Assembly (NCBI GenBank): GCA_016200645.1
Contig: JACQEJ010000084.1
Location: 1-42,754 of the forward strand
Direction: 5' to 3'
DNA: 42,754 bases
From: Deltaproteobacteria bacterium
GTDB lineage: Bacteria; Desulfobacterota; GWC2-55-46; UBA9637
The notes under the pieces are model-generated. The model was not told the DNA's origin. It worked only from the letters and a program-made list of their open reading frames with translations, and ran no database searches. Below, piece after piece: positions 34,658 to 42,276 of this stretch (position 1 is its first letter; every line of letters starts with the position of its first letter). The translations under genes and the position numbers were made by a program.

Positions 34658-35420
34658 ATATCTCTATCACATCCCCCTGCTTCAAAACCTTGATCCTTTT
34701 GTTATCTAAAAGGGCAATCTCCTTCTCGATTATATCCAGATACTGCGGCTTCATGTGAAATACATATACAGGAACTTTTTTATCGCCAGCCTTTTTTAAT
34801 TCCTCAGCCATGCCTTGCACGGTCAGATGCCCGCTTATAGCCGCCAGATCCGCCATGCTGTTGGGAAACGATGCCTCTATAAAGATAGCCTTGAGATTAT
34901 CCTCTTTCAGAGCAGCATCCCATATCCAATCTGTGTGGCTTGTATCCCCTGTATAAACGATAGCCCCGTCATTATCCTTTATGATATAACCCGTCGCATC
35001 AACAATATGATTCACCCGTATAGGCTTCACAGTCACATCTCCGAGGCACAGCTCTTCTTTCCCCTTAACAGGCAACAACTTAAGTATTGGACCGTTTACC
35101 GATGGAATGGTGGTAAAATCAGGCCAGATTATATTATTCAATACATTGGCCCTGAGTATATCCAGAACACCGTGGGTGCCGATCAGATTTATATGTCCGT
35201 TCCTTTTCCCTATTACATTGTCCGCCAGAAACTGTATGTCCTTGATATGGTCAAGGTGGGTATGGCTTATAATGATGTTGTTTATCTTGAGCTGCTCCTC
35301 AACATTCAAAACTGAAACCACCGTGCCGGCGTCCAAAAGGGTATCGTCATTGATGAGAAAACCGCTGGTCTTATAACCAGGCATTTCAGCGCCGTAACAG
35401 CCGAGAACCTGTATCCTCAT
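34656..35420 (-). CDS. Metallo-beta-lactamase-fold hydrolase, class II cyclic nucleotide phosphodiesterase-like
   Basis: A 254-residue MBL-fold protein with the metal motif H53-x-H55-x-D57-H58 (ISHTHLDHIKD), a GTVVSVLNVEEQLKINN lead-in, a later D in VYTGDTSHTDW, and HMKPQYLDIIE near the end. The overall pattern resembles class II phosphodiesterases that hydrolyse cAMP or cGMP (PDEase_II family), though related MBL enzymes act on other substrates. It is followed upstream in the operon direction by a cyclic-nucleotide-binding Crp-like protein and an HD-GYP protein, which makes a second-messenger role likely but not proven. Confidence 0.7.
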   Translation of the reverse strand: MRIQVLGCYGAEMPGYKTSGFLINDDTLLDAGTVVSVLNVEEQLKINNIIISHTHLDHIKDIQFLADNVIGKRNGHINLIGTHGVLDILRANVLNNIIWPDFTTIPSVNGPILKLLPVKGKEELCLGDVTVKPIRVNHIVDATGYIIKDNDGAIVYTGDTSHTDWIWDAALKEDNLKAIFIEASFPNSMADLAAISGHLTVQGMAEELKKAGDKKVPVYVFHMKPQYLDIIEKEIALLDNKRIKVLKQGDVIEI

Positions 35421-35440
35421 AAAATCCCCCTTAAAAAGAA

Positions 35441-35583
35441 GTAGGCAGTAGACTGTAGACAGGGGCTTTTTAGGAGTAGACAGTAGACAGGGAAAGACTT
35501 GTTTCTCCCTGTCTACTGTCTACTGTTTGCTGTTTACTTTCCTTTTTTCCCTGTCTACTTTCTACTACATACTGTCTACTGTA
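35441..35583. repeat. Long heptamer array, GTAGACA family, between MBL and Crp-like genes
   Basis: GTAGGCA, GTAGACT, GTAGACA, GTAGACA units and then CTGTCTA, CTGTCTA, CTGTTTG, CTGTTTA, CTGTCTA, CTGTCTA units, in at least two nested hairpins. It is the longest array in the window. Confidence 0.9.
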
Positions 35584-35584
35584 T

Positions 35585-36232
35585 TTATATTTTCCCAGTT
35601 TCCTTTTCTATCTCCAGAAAGTCAAGAAATTTGAGTTTGTGCATCCCTTTTATGTTTATGGCCTTTTCTTCCAGTGTAACAATATTTGCCTGAGACAATC
35701 TTTCCATCAAACCCTTTACTACATGGACATCAATACCGGTCTCTTGCGCAAGCTCCATGGGCGTTACGCCCACCCTTATGCAATTTCCATCTTTCATGCC
35801 GCCGGTCTCAGCCATGCGCATAAGTATATGGACGATCCTGCTCATGTTGTCCCTCAGCATAAGGCCTTCCATCTTTTCATTAGCCTCCAAAAGGCGGCTG
35901 GCAAGTTTTTTAATTATCTTTAGCGCAATATTGGTATTTTCCGATATCATATTCTCAACCGTGTGCGGCTCTATAACAACAAGCAGGCTGTCTTCCACTA
36001 CCTCTGCTGTTGCAGAGCGCGGCTTATCAAGGAGTGTTGCCATCTCTCCCAAAAATTCTCCCGGCCCAAGCACAGCAAGCGTCTTTTCTGAATCTCCAAT
36101 CTGTTTTGTTATCTTAACCTTTCCATTGTGAATGACATACATCTCTTTGCTCCGTTCGCCGTCCCGGAAAAGAACGGCGCCCTTTGGAAAATTCTTGCCA
36201 AACTTCTGGAGTATTGCATCATCACTCTTCAT
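35585..36232 (-). CDS. Crp/Fnr-family regulator with cyclic-nucleotide-binding domain
   Basis: A 215-residue protein. The N-terminal cNMP-binding beta barrel has IHNGKVKITK and the phosphate-binding cassette PGEFLGEMATLLDKPRSATA (57-76), with the glycine-glutamate and arginine-x-alanine residues used to hold a cyclic nucleotide. A dimer helix follows, and then a C-terminal winged-helix region with ELAQETGIDVHVVKGLMERL. The DNA-recognition helix is less basic than in Crp, so DNA binding is likely but not certain. It lies between an HD-GYP protein and a PDE-like hydrolase. Confidence 0.82.
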   Translation of the reverse strand: MKSDDAILQKFGKNFPKGAVLFRDGERSKEMYVIHNGKVKITKQIGDSEKTLAVLGPGEFLGEMATLLDKPRSATAEVVEDSLLVVIEPHTVENMISENTNIALKIIKKLASRLLEANEKMEGLMLRDNMSRIVHILMRMAETGGMKDGNCIRVGVTPMELAQETGIDVHVVKGLMERLSQANIVTLEEKAINIKGMHKLKFLDFLEIEKETGKI

Positions 36233-36266
36233 ATCAACATTCCTTGTGCCGCTTACCGCTCACAGC

Positions 36267-37997
36267 TTACTCTCTTATTTCTATCTCCCCTTCTTCAAAT
36301 GCCTTAACAAATGCCGCAGCAACATCATTGTCAAATTGAGAGCCCGCATATCTTTTGATTTCATCAATCGCTGTCTTATGAGGCAAGCCTTTCCTGTAAG
36401 GCCTGTTGGTTGTCATGGCGTCATAAGTGTCTGCAACAGAGATTATCTTGGCGACTACCGGAATCTCCCCGTCTTTCAAACCCTCAGGATAACCCTTGCC
36501 GTCAGGCCGTTCATGGTGATACATCATGCCCGGAACCAAATCCTTAAGCTGTTTTATGTGCCGCATAATATCGGCGCCCATCATCGGATGCATCTTCATA
36601 AGCCTTGCCTCTTCGTCATCCAGCTTATCAGGCTTTCTCAGCACCTTGTCTTCAACGCCTATCTTTCCTATGTCATGCAGGATTGCGGAAAGCTTCAAAA
36701 GCTCTGTCTCTCTTGGCGTAAGGTCCAGATATTTGGCCGCGGCAAGGCTGTAATGCACCACCCTTTTTGTGTGGCCGCCGGTATACGGGTCGCGTTTTTC
36801 TATGGCCTCTGCCAGGGCCTCTGCCGTTGCAAAGAATGTCTCCCGTATCTCCTCATAAAGCCGCGCATTATCAAGGGCTATAGCAACCTGGTTTGAGAAG
36901 AGCTGAAAGAGCTTCATATCATCCTCTGCAAATATCCCTTCCTTCTTATTTATAGCTTGCAAGACGCCGATTATCTTATCTTTAACCTTTACCGGCACGC
37001 AGACCATATCTCTTGTAGTAAACTCTGTCTTCGTATCTGCTGATTTGTAAAACCTCGGGTCCTTTCTTACATCCTGTATCAAAAGAGGTTCGCCATGTTC
37101 AGCAACCCATCCCGCAATGCCCTCACCCATCTTTAACCGTATCTCCTTTACCTTATCCCCTTTTTCACCGAGGGCCACTTCAAAATAGAGCTCTCTCTTT
37201 TCATCATCCACAAGCAGAAGAGAGCCTACCTCTGCATTCATAAGAAACGTTATCGCCTCCATTGCCCGCTTTCTTATGATATTCTGATTAAGGGTGGAAT
37301 TGAGGAGCGCATCAACCTCGGCAAGGGTGGCGAACTGTTTTACCGACCTGTCAAGTTCTATAAAGAGTTTGGCCTTTTCAATGATGGTAGATATGCGCAT
37401 GGCCAGGGCGGTTAAAATTGTCAGGTCTCTTTTATCAAACAACTCATTCTTCTTGCCCATCACCTCTATTACGCCTATAACCCCTTTCTCTGCCTTTAAA
37501 GGCACGCCCAGCACATCCTGCGGCGTATAGCCAACCCTCGTGGCAAATTCTTTATTCCACAGAGGATCGCCTGCCGCCTCATTGGCAACATAAGGCATGC
37601 CTGTTCTTGCAATCCAGCCGGCAATGCCGTCGCAAACGTTCATCTTTTCCCCTCTTAACCGTTCTGCAACAGGGCCTTTGACAACCTCAAACACAAGCTC
37701 GCCATTGTCATCAAGCCTGTAAAGTGTTCCGGCATCAACATCCATGGTCGTTATTACCATATCCATAACACGGTCCAGTATAGCCTTGACATTCGCCGCA
37801 TCCACGGTAATGCTGTCAATCTCGTGGTATATGGCAAGCTCGGTTTCCGTAAGTCTTGCTTTTTTCTTCAACTCCGTAATCTCGAATTCTTTCTGGACAA
37901 GCCTGTCCCCCATAAGCCGGGTCTCGGTTTCAAGGAGCTTGATTCTGGCTTCACAGGCTTCCGGTTTTTGAAGAAACTCTTTGCTCTTTTGGGTCAT
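36267..37997 (-). CDS. GAF-GAF-HD-GYP protein (probable cyclic-di-GMP phosphodiesterase)
   Basis: A 576-residue cytoplasmic protein. It has a coiled coil (about 15-60), a first GAF domain (about 65-210, with VCDGIAGWIARTG), a second GAF (about 220-390, with MGEGIAGWVAEHG) and a C-terminal HD-GYP domain. Catalytic residues are complete: H441-D442 in LHDIGKIGV, HPMMGADI, HHERPDGKGYP with GYP at 502-504, and SVADTYDAMTTNRPYR. HD-GYP enzymes linearise cyclic-di-GMP or related dinucleotides. The GAF domains probably sense a small ligand. No membrane segment is seen. It precedes the Crp-like gene by 34 bp, so the two are likely co-expressed. Confidence 0.9.
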   Translation of the reverse strand: MTQKSKEFLQKPEACEARIKLLETETRLMGDRLVQKEFEITELKKKARLTETELAIYHEIDSITVDAANVKAILDRVMDMVITTMDVDAGTLYRLDDNGELVFEVVKGPVAERLRGEKMNVCDGIAGWIARTGMPYVANEAAGDPLWNKEFATRVGYTPQDVLGVPLKAEKGVIGVIEVMGKKNELFDKRDLTILTALAMRISTIIEKAKLFIELDRSVKQFATLAEVDALLNSTLNQNIIRKRAMEAITFLMNAEVGSLLLVDDEKRELYFEVALGEKGDKVKEIRLKMGEGIAGWVAEHGEPLLIQDVRKDPRFYKSADTKTEFTTRDMVCVPVKVKDKIIGVLQAINKKEGIFAEDDMKLFQLFSNQVAIALDNARLYEEIRETFFATAEALAEAIEKRDPYTGGHTKRVVHYSLAAAKYLDLTPRETELLKLSAILHDIGKIGVEDKVLRKPDKLDDEEARLMKMHPMMGADIMRHIKQLKDLVPGMMYHHERPDGKGYPEGLKDGEIPVVAKIISVADTYDAMTTNRPYRKGLPHKTAIDEIKRYAGSQFDNDVAAAFVKAFEEGEIEIRE

Positions 37998-38011
37998 ATT
38001 GATATAAGTTG

Positions 38012-38118
38012 AGAAGAAAGTAGAAAGTTAGAAAGTAGAAAGTTACAACCTTACACTTACAACCTTACAACTTGACTTTCTACTTTATAACTTGATAACT
38101 TTCTACTTTCTTTCTAAC
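38012..38118. repeat. Heptamer-type hairpin, AGAAAGT family, between HD-GYP gene and trpA
   Basis: AGAAGAAAGT, AGAAAGT, TAGAAAGT units and TACAACCT units face CTTTCTA, ACTTTCTA units. It encodes the last trpA residues (LERK) and stop. Confidence 0.85.
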
Positions 38119-39002
38119 TTTATCCCTTTTTTCAGTTTCGCTGCAAACTCCCCCACTTTTTTCGCCAAATCAGGAGCGTCCTGATTCTGCTCAATCACCT
38201 TTACAATGGCGCTCCCAACAATAACAGCGTCTGCCCACTTTGACACCTCTCCGGCCTGTTCCGGGGTAGATATACCAAATCCCACGCCAACTGGCAAGGG
38301 TGTAAACCTTTTAACCTTTTTTACATATTTCTGGATTGTATCTGATAATTCTTTTCTTGCGCCGGTAATCCCTGCAACAGACACATAGTAAATAAACCCG
38401 CTTGCCTGGCTTGCCACAAGCCTCATCCTATTATCATCGCTTGTGGGGGTTAAAAGAAATATAAGATCAAGCCCATTTTTATTCGTATGTGTCTTTAATT
38501 CAGCAGCCTCCTCAGGAGGGAGGTCAACAACAAGAACCCCGTCCGCCCCTGCCTTTTTTGCATCCCTGGCAAATCTATCCGCACCGTAAACGAATATAGG
38601 GTTATAATAACCAAAAAGGACTATCGGAATCCGGCTCTTTTTCCTTACATCTCTTACCAGTTCCAGAACACCCCTTAATGTTGCGCCTTTCTTCAATGCC
38701 CTTTCAGATGCAGCCTGAATAGTCGGCCCATCCGCCATAGGGTCGGAAAAAGGTATGCCCAATTCAACAATATCTGCGCCGGATTTTTCAAGCTCAAAAA
38801 TAATCTCTTTGCTGGTTTTGAAATTGGGATCGCCTGCGGTGATAAAAGTGATAAGAGCCTTTTCACCCTTTGCTTTTAGCCTTGCAAAGGTTTCTTCTAT
38901 CCTGTTTTCTCCTTGACCCTTGATTAAAACCTTCAAGGGCAGGCTTTTGAGTTTTGACCCCCGCTTATTGCCTGCAAGGGCAGGCTTTTGAGTTATCTTC
39001 AT
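38103..39002 (-). CDS. trpA: Tryptophan synthase alpha chain with repeat-derived N-terminal extension
   Basis: The alpha chain splits indole-glycerol phosphate to indole, passed to TrpB. Catalytic E80 (ADIVELGIPFSDP) and D91 are 31 residues later than their usual places (49 and 60), showing a 31-residue extension. Ancestral sequence begins near ENRIEETFARLKAKG, but no start codon remains there. The extension is made of a TGACCCT unit and two direct copies of CAAGGGCAGGCTTTTGAGTT, and it starts at ATG 39002. VGVGFGISTPEQA and VVDLPPEEA are normal. Its ATG overlaps the end of the restored toxin frame. The extension may affect docking with TrpB; not testable here. Confidence 0.93.
   Translation of the reverse strand: MKITQKPALAGNKRGSKLKSLPLKVLIKGQGENRIEETFARLKAKGEKALITFITAGDPNFKTSKEIIFELEKSGADIVELGIPFSDPMADGPTIQAASERALKKGATLRGVLELVRDVRKKSRIPIVLFGYYNPIFVYGADRFARDAKKAGADGVLVVDLPPEEAAELKTHTNKNGLDLIFLLTPTSDDNRMRLVASQASGFIYYVSVAGITGARKELSDTIQKYVKKVKRFTPLPVGVGFGISTPEQAGEVSKWADAVIVGSAIVKVIEQNQDAPDLAKKVGEFAAKLKKGIKLERK
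38910..38998. repeat. Direct repeats in the 5' end of trpA
   Basis: CAAGGGCAGGCTTTTGAGTT occurs at about 38934 and again at about 38975, with a CCTTGACCCTTGA block before them. This encodes residues 1-31 of TrpA. Confidence 0.8.
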
Positions 39003-39080
39003 ATCTCTATCCCCATCTTTTGCTGTTTGTCAACAAACAATGTATCTATCTTACTCAAAACCTCCTGAAACACTGCCTGT
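38999..39080 (-). pseudogene. Detached C-terminal part of the MazF-like toxin
   Basis: After the toxin's premature TAA, the other frame stays open to TGA at 38999-39001 and reads QAVFQEVLSKIDTLF, the usual C-terminal helix of MazF/PemK toxins. Removing one A from the A8 tract at 39094-39101 joins it to the toxin as KKIGRLKQAVFQ. The end overlaps the trpA ATG. Confidence 0.75.
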
Positions 39081-39380
39081 TTAAGCCTGCCGATTTTTTT
39101 TGAGAATTATATCTTGCTCTATATTCGTAATTGCATCAACTCTGATTTTACTGGTAAGTTTTAAATATCCTCCGTCCAGACTTTCGGTAGATATTTCAAT
39201 TCCATATTCTGATTCTTCAAGGTTGCTGCTGATGCCGCAAACAATGACATCTGCATATTTATGATTGTAGCCGTCTTTTGATAGAATGAGAACCGGCCTC
39301 ACTTTAAAATCAGTCAGGTTGGAAAATGGAAATCTGGTAAGCGCTATCTCCCGCTGCCTATAGATAACTTTCCCAGACAT
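39081..39380 (-). CDS. MazF/PemK-like toxin, frameshifted near its C-terminus
   Basis: An endoribonuclease toxin of the MazF/PemK fold. It has YRQREIALTRFPFSNL, KVRPVLILSKDGYNHK and IEISTESLDGGYLKLTSKIRVD, matching the family's strands and the conserved arginine/serine-threonine active-site region. I start it at ATG 39380, which overlaps the antitoxin end by 23 bp as is usual for such pairs; a start at 39428 would overlap more. The frame breaks at a run of eight A (gene strand), giving a false end NRQA. The restored protein would have 126 residues. The pair is inserted between trpB and trpA. Loss or phase-variable loss of toxin activity is possible. Confidence 0.8.
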   Translation of the reverse strand: MSGKVIYRQREIALTRFPFSNLTDFKVRPVLILSKDGYNHKYADVIVCGISSNLEESEYGIEISTESLDGGYLKLTSKIRVDAITNIEQDIILKKNRQA

Positions 39381-39576
39381 CGTCCTTTTCCCCTTTCCAT
39401 ATCTCTGCAAACTTCTTCTCTGAAGCAATTCGTAAAGCTTTTACATCTTCAGCGCTGCCTTCCTTAATAATCCCGATTTTGAAGTAGTGAATAAGGTCAT
39501 ATATTTCCCGTAATTTGTCCTTTGGAATATCCTTGAGTTCAACCTCAATAAGTTTTTCCATAGATATAGCCTTCAT
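39358..39576 (-). CDS. Antitoxin partner of the MazF-like toxin
   Basis: A 72-residue acidic protein: MEKLIEVELKDIPKDKLREI, then YDLIHYFKIGI, then EDVKALRIASEKKFAEIWK and a tail DDVWESYL. A short N-terminal strand-helix region followed by a charged helix that can wrap a toxin fits small antitoxins of MazF-type pairs. It precedes the toxin and overlaps it by 23 bp. Two start codons are possible (39576 and the ATG five codons later). I do not recognise the exact family; the call rests on position and shape. Confidence 0.65.
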   Translation of the reverse strand: MKAISMEKLIEVELKDIPKDKLREIYDLIHYFKIGIIKEGSAEDVKALRIASEKKFAEIWKGEKDDVWESYL

Positions 39577-39608
39577 TTTAAATCACTCCTCTCATCCTTC
39601 CTATAAAC

Positions 39609-39652
39609 TCAAGCCTAAAGGTTTGAGTTACGGTGTCTTATCGTAACTCATA
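39609..39652. repeat. Small hairpins after trpB (CTCAAGCCTAAAGG family)
   Basis: ACTCAAGCCTAAAGGTTTGAGTT-type hairpin and GTAACTCAT/GAGTTAC ends; related in form to the hairpins at 21367-21424. It marks the junction between trpB and the toxin-antitoxin pair. Confidence 0.55.
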
Positions 39653-40877
39653 TCTCTATCCTCATCTCCTTGGCCGCGGTATTCAAATCCTTATCGCCTC
39701 TGCCGGAGAGGTTCACAATGATTATCTTATCCTTGCCGAGTTTCGCCGCCAGCTTCATTGCGTATGCAACCGCATGAGAGCTTTCCAAGGCAGGGATAAT
39801 CCCTTCCAAAAGCGATAAGGTCTTAAAGGCATTCAGCGCCTCTTTATCTGTGATTGCCGTATATTCAATCCTTCCTGCATCGTGCAGATAGCTGTGTTCA
39901 GGCCCGACGCCTGGATAATCAAGCCCCGCTGAAACAGAATGGGTGTGAATTATCTGACCATCGCTGTCCTGCAAAAGATAAGTTTTGCTTCCGTGCAGAA
40001 CGCCAACCTTGCCGGCGCAGATTGACGCCGCATGTCTGCCTGTTTTAATGCCGAACCCTGCCGCCTCAATGCCAATCATCTTCACACCCTTATCCTTTAT
40101 AAAAGGATGGAATAAACCCATTGCATTGCTTCCGCCGCCGACACAGGCGACAAGATAATCCGGAAGCCTGCCTGTCATTTTCTTCATCTGCTCCCTTGCC
40201 TCTTTTCCTATGACCGATTGAAAATCCCTCACCATCATGGGATACGGATGCGGCCCGGCCACGCTGCCGATGATATAAAATGTATTCCACACATTTGTAA
40301 CCCAGTCGCGGAGCGCCTCATTCATTGCATCTTTCAAAGTGCAGCTTCCTGATGAAACCGGATTGACCTTTGCGCCAAGGAGTTTCATTCTGAATACATT
40401 GGGTTTCTGCCTCTCAATGTCCTCTGTTCCCATATATATCTCGCAAGGCAGGCCAAACATGGCCGCAACCGTTGCAGTCGCAACGCCGTGCTGTCCCGCG
40501 CCTGTCTCTGCTATTATCCTTGTCTTACCCATCCGCCGCGCCAAAAGTATCTGACCGATGGTGTTATTGATTTTATGAGCGCCGGTATGGCACAAATCCT
40601 CCCGCTTTAAATATATTTTAGCGCCGCTTGTTTTTTTCGTAAGCCTCTCCGCAAAATAGAGCGGCGTGGGCCTGCCCACATATTCCTTGAGATAATAATC
40701 CAATTCTTCCTTGAAATTTTTATCGCTCTTAAATTTCAGATATGCCTTTTCAAGCTCCAGAACCACCGGCATCAAAGTCTCGGAGATATACCTGCCGCCG
40801 TAAACGCCGAAGTGGCCGTGTTTGTCGGGTAGATTTTGAAATCCTTGACCCTTGACCCTTGACCCTTGACCCTTCAT
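39648..40877 (-). CDS. trpB: Tryptophan synthase beta chain
   Basis: A 409-residue PLP enzyme that joins indole with serine. PLP lysine K102 sits in [10 protein letters not shown], and [13 protein letters not shown] holds the phosphate. [15 protein letters not shown] and [16 protein letters not shown] are normal. The first 12 residues ([12 protein letters not shown]) are read from AAGGGTC heptamers; ancestral sequence starts about [16 protein letters not shown]. The ATG still overlaps the trpF stop (ATGA), so the array was inserted just after the start codon. The C-terminus ends RIEI. Its last 19 bases recur, with one mismatch, at the end of the toxin next to trpA. Confidence 0.96.
   Translation of the reverse strand: MKGQGSRVKGQGFQNLPDKHGHFGVYGGRYISETLMPVVLELEKAYLKFKSDKNFKEELDYYLKEYVGRPTPLYFAERLTKKTSGAKIYLKREDLCHTGAHKINNTIGQILLARRMGKTRIIAETGAGQHGVATATVAAMFGLPCEIYMGTEDIERQKPNVFRMKLLGAKVNPVSSGSCTLKDAMNEALRDWVTNVWNTFYIIGSVAGPHPYPMMVRDFQSVIGKEAREQMKKMTGRLPDYLVACVGGGSNAMGLFHPFIKDKGVKMIGIEAAGFGIKTGRHAASICAGKVGVLHGSKTYLLQDSDGQIIHTHSVSAGLDYPGVGPEHSYLHDAGRIEYTAITDKEALNAFKTLSLLEGIIPALESSHAVAYAMKLAAKLGKDKIIIVNLSGRGDKDLNTAAKEMRIEI
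40842..40875. repeat. Heptamer array, AAGGGTC family, encoding the TrpB N-terminus
   Basis: CCTTGAC repeated four to five times directly after the trpB start codon. Three units (21 nt) encode KGQGSRV. Confidence 0.95.
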
Positions 40878-41512
40878 AACGCTCCTTTTGCCCTTTCTAT
40901 AAACTCCATGACCTTTATTAAATCCTTTTTCCCAGGCGCCTCTTCCACGCCGCTTGAAACATCAACAGCATATGGCGTTACTATCTTTATGGCCTGCTTA
41001 ACATTTTCAGGAGTCAATCCGCCGGCCAGTATTAGCCTCCCCGCCTTTGCAACTTCCTTGGCAACGCCCCAATTAAAGAGAGCGCCGGCGCCTCCCTCAA
41101 CTCCTTCTTTATATGTGTCTAAAAGATATGCGGAAACACGGTAACGTTCCGCCTCCTGACTAACCCCATGCCCGCGCGCTCCAACAACCTGCGCCCCTTT
41201 CATTTTGAATGTTTTTATAATCTTGCCGGATATGCCTTCACAAAACTCAGGGGATTCGCTGCCGTGAAGCTGAACCACATGCAGACCAACGGTTTTGATG
41301 ATTTCATTTATCATGTTTGCGTCTTCGTCAACAAATACGCCTACTGTGGTTACAAAAGGCGGCAGCTCCCTGATAATCTCTTTTGCCTTTTCAGGCTCAA
41401 TAAACCTGGGGCTTTTTTTATAAAATATAAATCCAAGGGCGTCTGCTCCGTATTCGCACGCTGCCAGGGCATCCTCAAGGTTTGTTATGCCGCATATTTT
41501 GACTTTAACCAT
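40874..41512 (-). CDS. trpF: Phosphoribosylanthranilate isomerase
   Basis: A 212-residue TIM-barrel enzyme of tryptophan synthesis. It has [27 protein letters not shown] with the catalytic cysteine in [27 protein letters not shown] with the catalytic aspartate, and [12 protein letters not shown] plus [15 protein letters not shown] at the end. Nothing is missing. It overlaps trpC by 8 bases upstream and trpB by 4 bases downstream, so this part of the trp operon is tightly packed and unchanged by repeats. Confidence 0.96.
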   Translation of the reverse strand: MVKVKICGITNLEDALAACEYGADALGFIFYKKSPRFIEPEKAKEIIRELPPFVTTVGVFVDEDANMINEIIKTVGLHVVQLHGSESPEFCEGISGKIIKTFKMKGAQVVGARGHGVSQEAERYRVSAYLLDTYKEGVEGGAGALFNWGVAKEVAKAGRLILAGGLTPENVKQAIKIVTPYAVDVSSGVEEAPGKKDLIKVMEFIERAKGAL

Positions 41513-42209
41513 TTCCCATCAACTCCCTCAATTTCTTTCCAATATCATTTTCTCTCATAAGCGACTCGCTCACAAGAAAGATATGGACGCCTTTTCTCTT
41601 CAGCATATCTACATCGCTGTAGCTGTTTATCCCGCTTTCGCTCACAACAATCTTGTCTTTTGGAATCATGGAAGCAAGGCGAAGTGTGGTTTTTATATCT
41701 GTCTTAAATGTTTTGAGGTCTCTATTATTTATGCCGATAAGTTTTGCCTTGGTTGACAAAGCCTTTTCCAGCTCTCCCTCATCATGCGCCTCAACGATAC
41801 AGCTCATGCCAAGGTGATGACTTGTGTCGAGAAACAAGTCTATCTCCCCCTTTTCCAGAATCCCCGCTATAAGCAATATTGCATCCGCGCCGGCCGCCCT
41901 GGATTCATAAATCTGATATTCATCAAAGATAAAATCCTTCCGCAGCACAGGGATTGAAACAGCATCCTTTATGTCTTTTAAATAATCTATATGCCCGTGA
42001 AAATATTTTTCCTCTGTGAGAACCGATATGGCCTTCACCTCTGCAATTATCTTTATGCCTTTGCCTTTAACAGCCTTGATAAAATCTCGAGTGGGAGGAA
42101 GCTGCTTAATCCGCATCTTCAGCCCTTGAATAAGCCCTTTCACAGGAAAATCCGCCTTGAGCCTTGTCAATTCTTCTCTTTTATTTGCTATAATTTCGTT
42201 CAGTATCAT
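41505..42209 (-). CDS. trpC: Indole-3-glycerol phosphate synthase with internal deletion
   Basis: A TIM-barrel enzyme that closes the indole ring. Here it has 234 residues instead of about 260. The family sequence AEVK-KASPSKG...(about 27 residues)...AISVLTEEKYF is reduced to AEVKAISVLTEEKYF at residues 56-70. The glutamate and lysine of AEVK remain, but the SPSKG phosphate loop, helix alpha-1 and the start of strand beta-2 are lost. Later motifs are present: VLRKDFIFDEYQIYESRAAGAD, IVEAHDEGE, GINNRDLKTF and VSESGI. The deletion is in frame, at about 42031. Such a barrel is unlikely to be active unless the deletion is an assembly artefact. Confidence 0.9.
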   Translation of the reverse strand: MILNEIIANKREELTRLKADFPVKGLIQGLKMRIKQLPPTRDFIKAVKGKGIKIIAEVKAISVLTEEKYFHGHIDYLKDIKDAVSIPVLRKDFIFDEYQIYESRAAGADAILLIAGILEKGEIDLFLDTSHHLGMSCIVEAHDEGELEKALSTKAKLIGINNRDLKTFKTDIKTTLRLASMIPKDKIVVSESGINSYSDVDMLKRKGVHIFLVSESLMRENDIGKKLRELMGNG

Positions 42210-42240
42210 TTGTTTTTAGTCTTTGTTTTAGTATGTTTTC

Positions 42241-42276
42241 CTGCCTACTGTCTACTGCTTACTGCCTACTGTCTGT
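42241..42276. repeat. Heptamer array, GTAGACA family, at the end of trpD
   Basis: CTGCCTA, CTGTCTA, CTGCTTA, CTGCCTA, CTGTCTG units. The trpD stop and last codons lie inside it. Confidence 0.85.
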
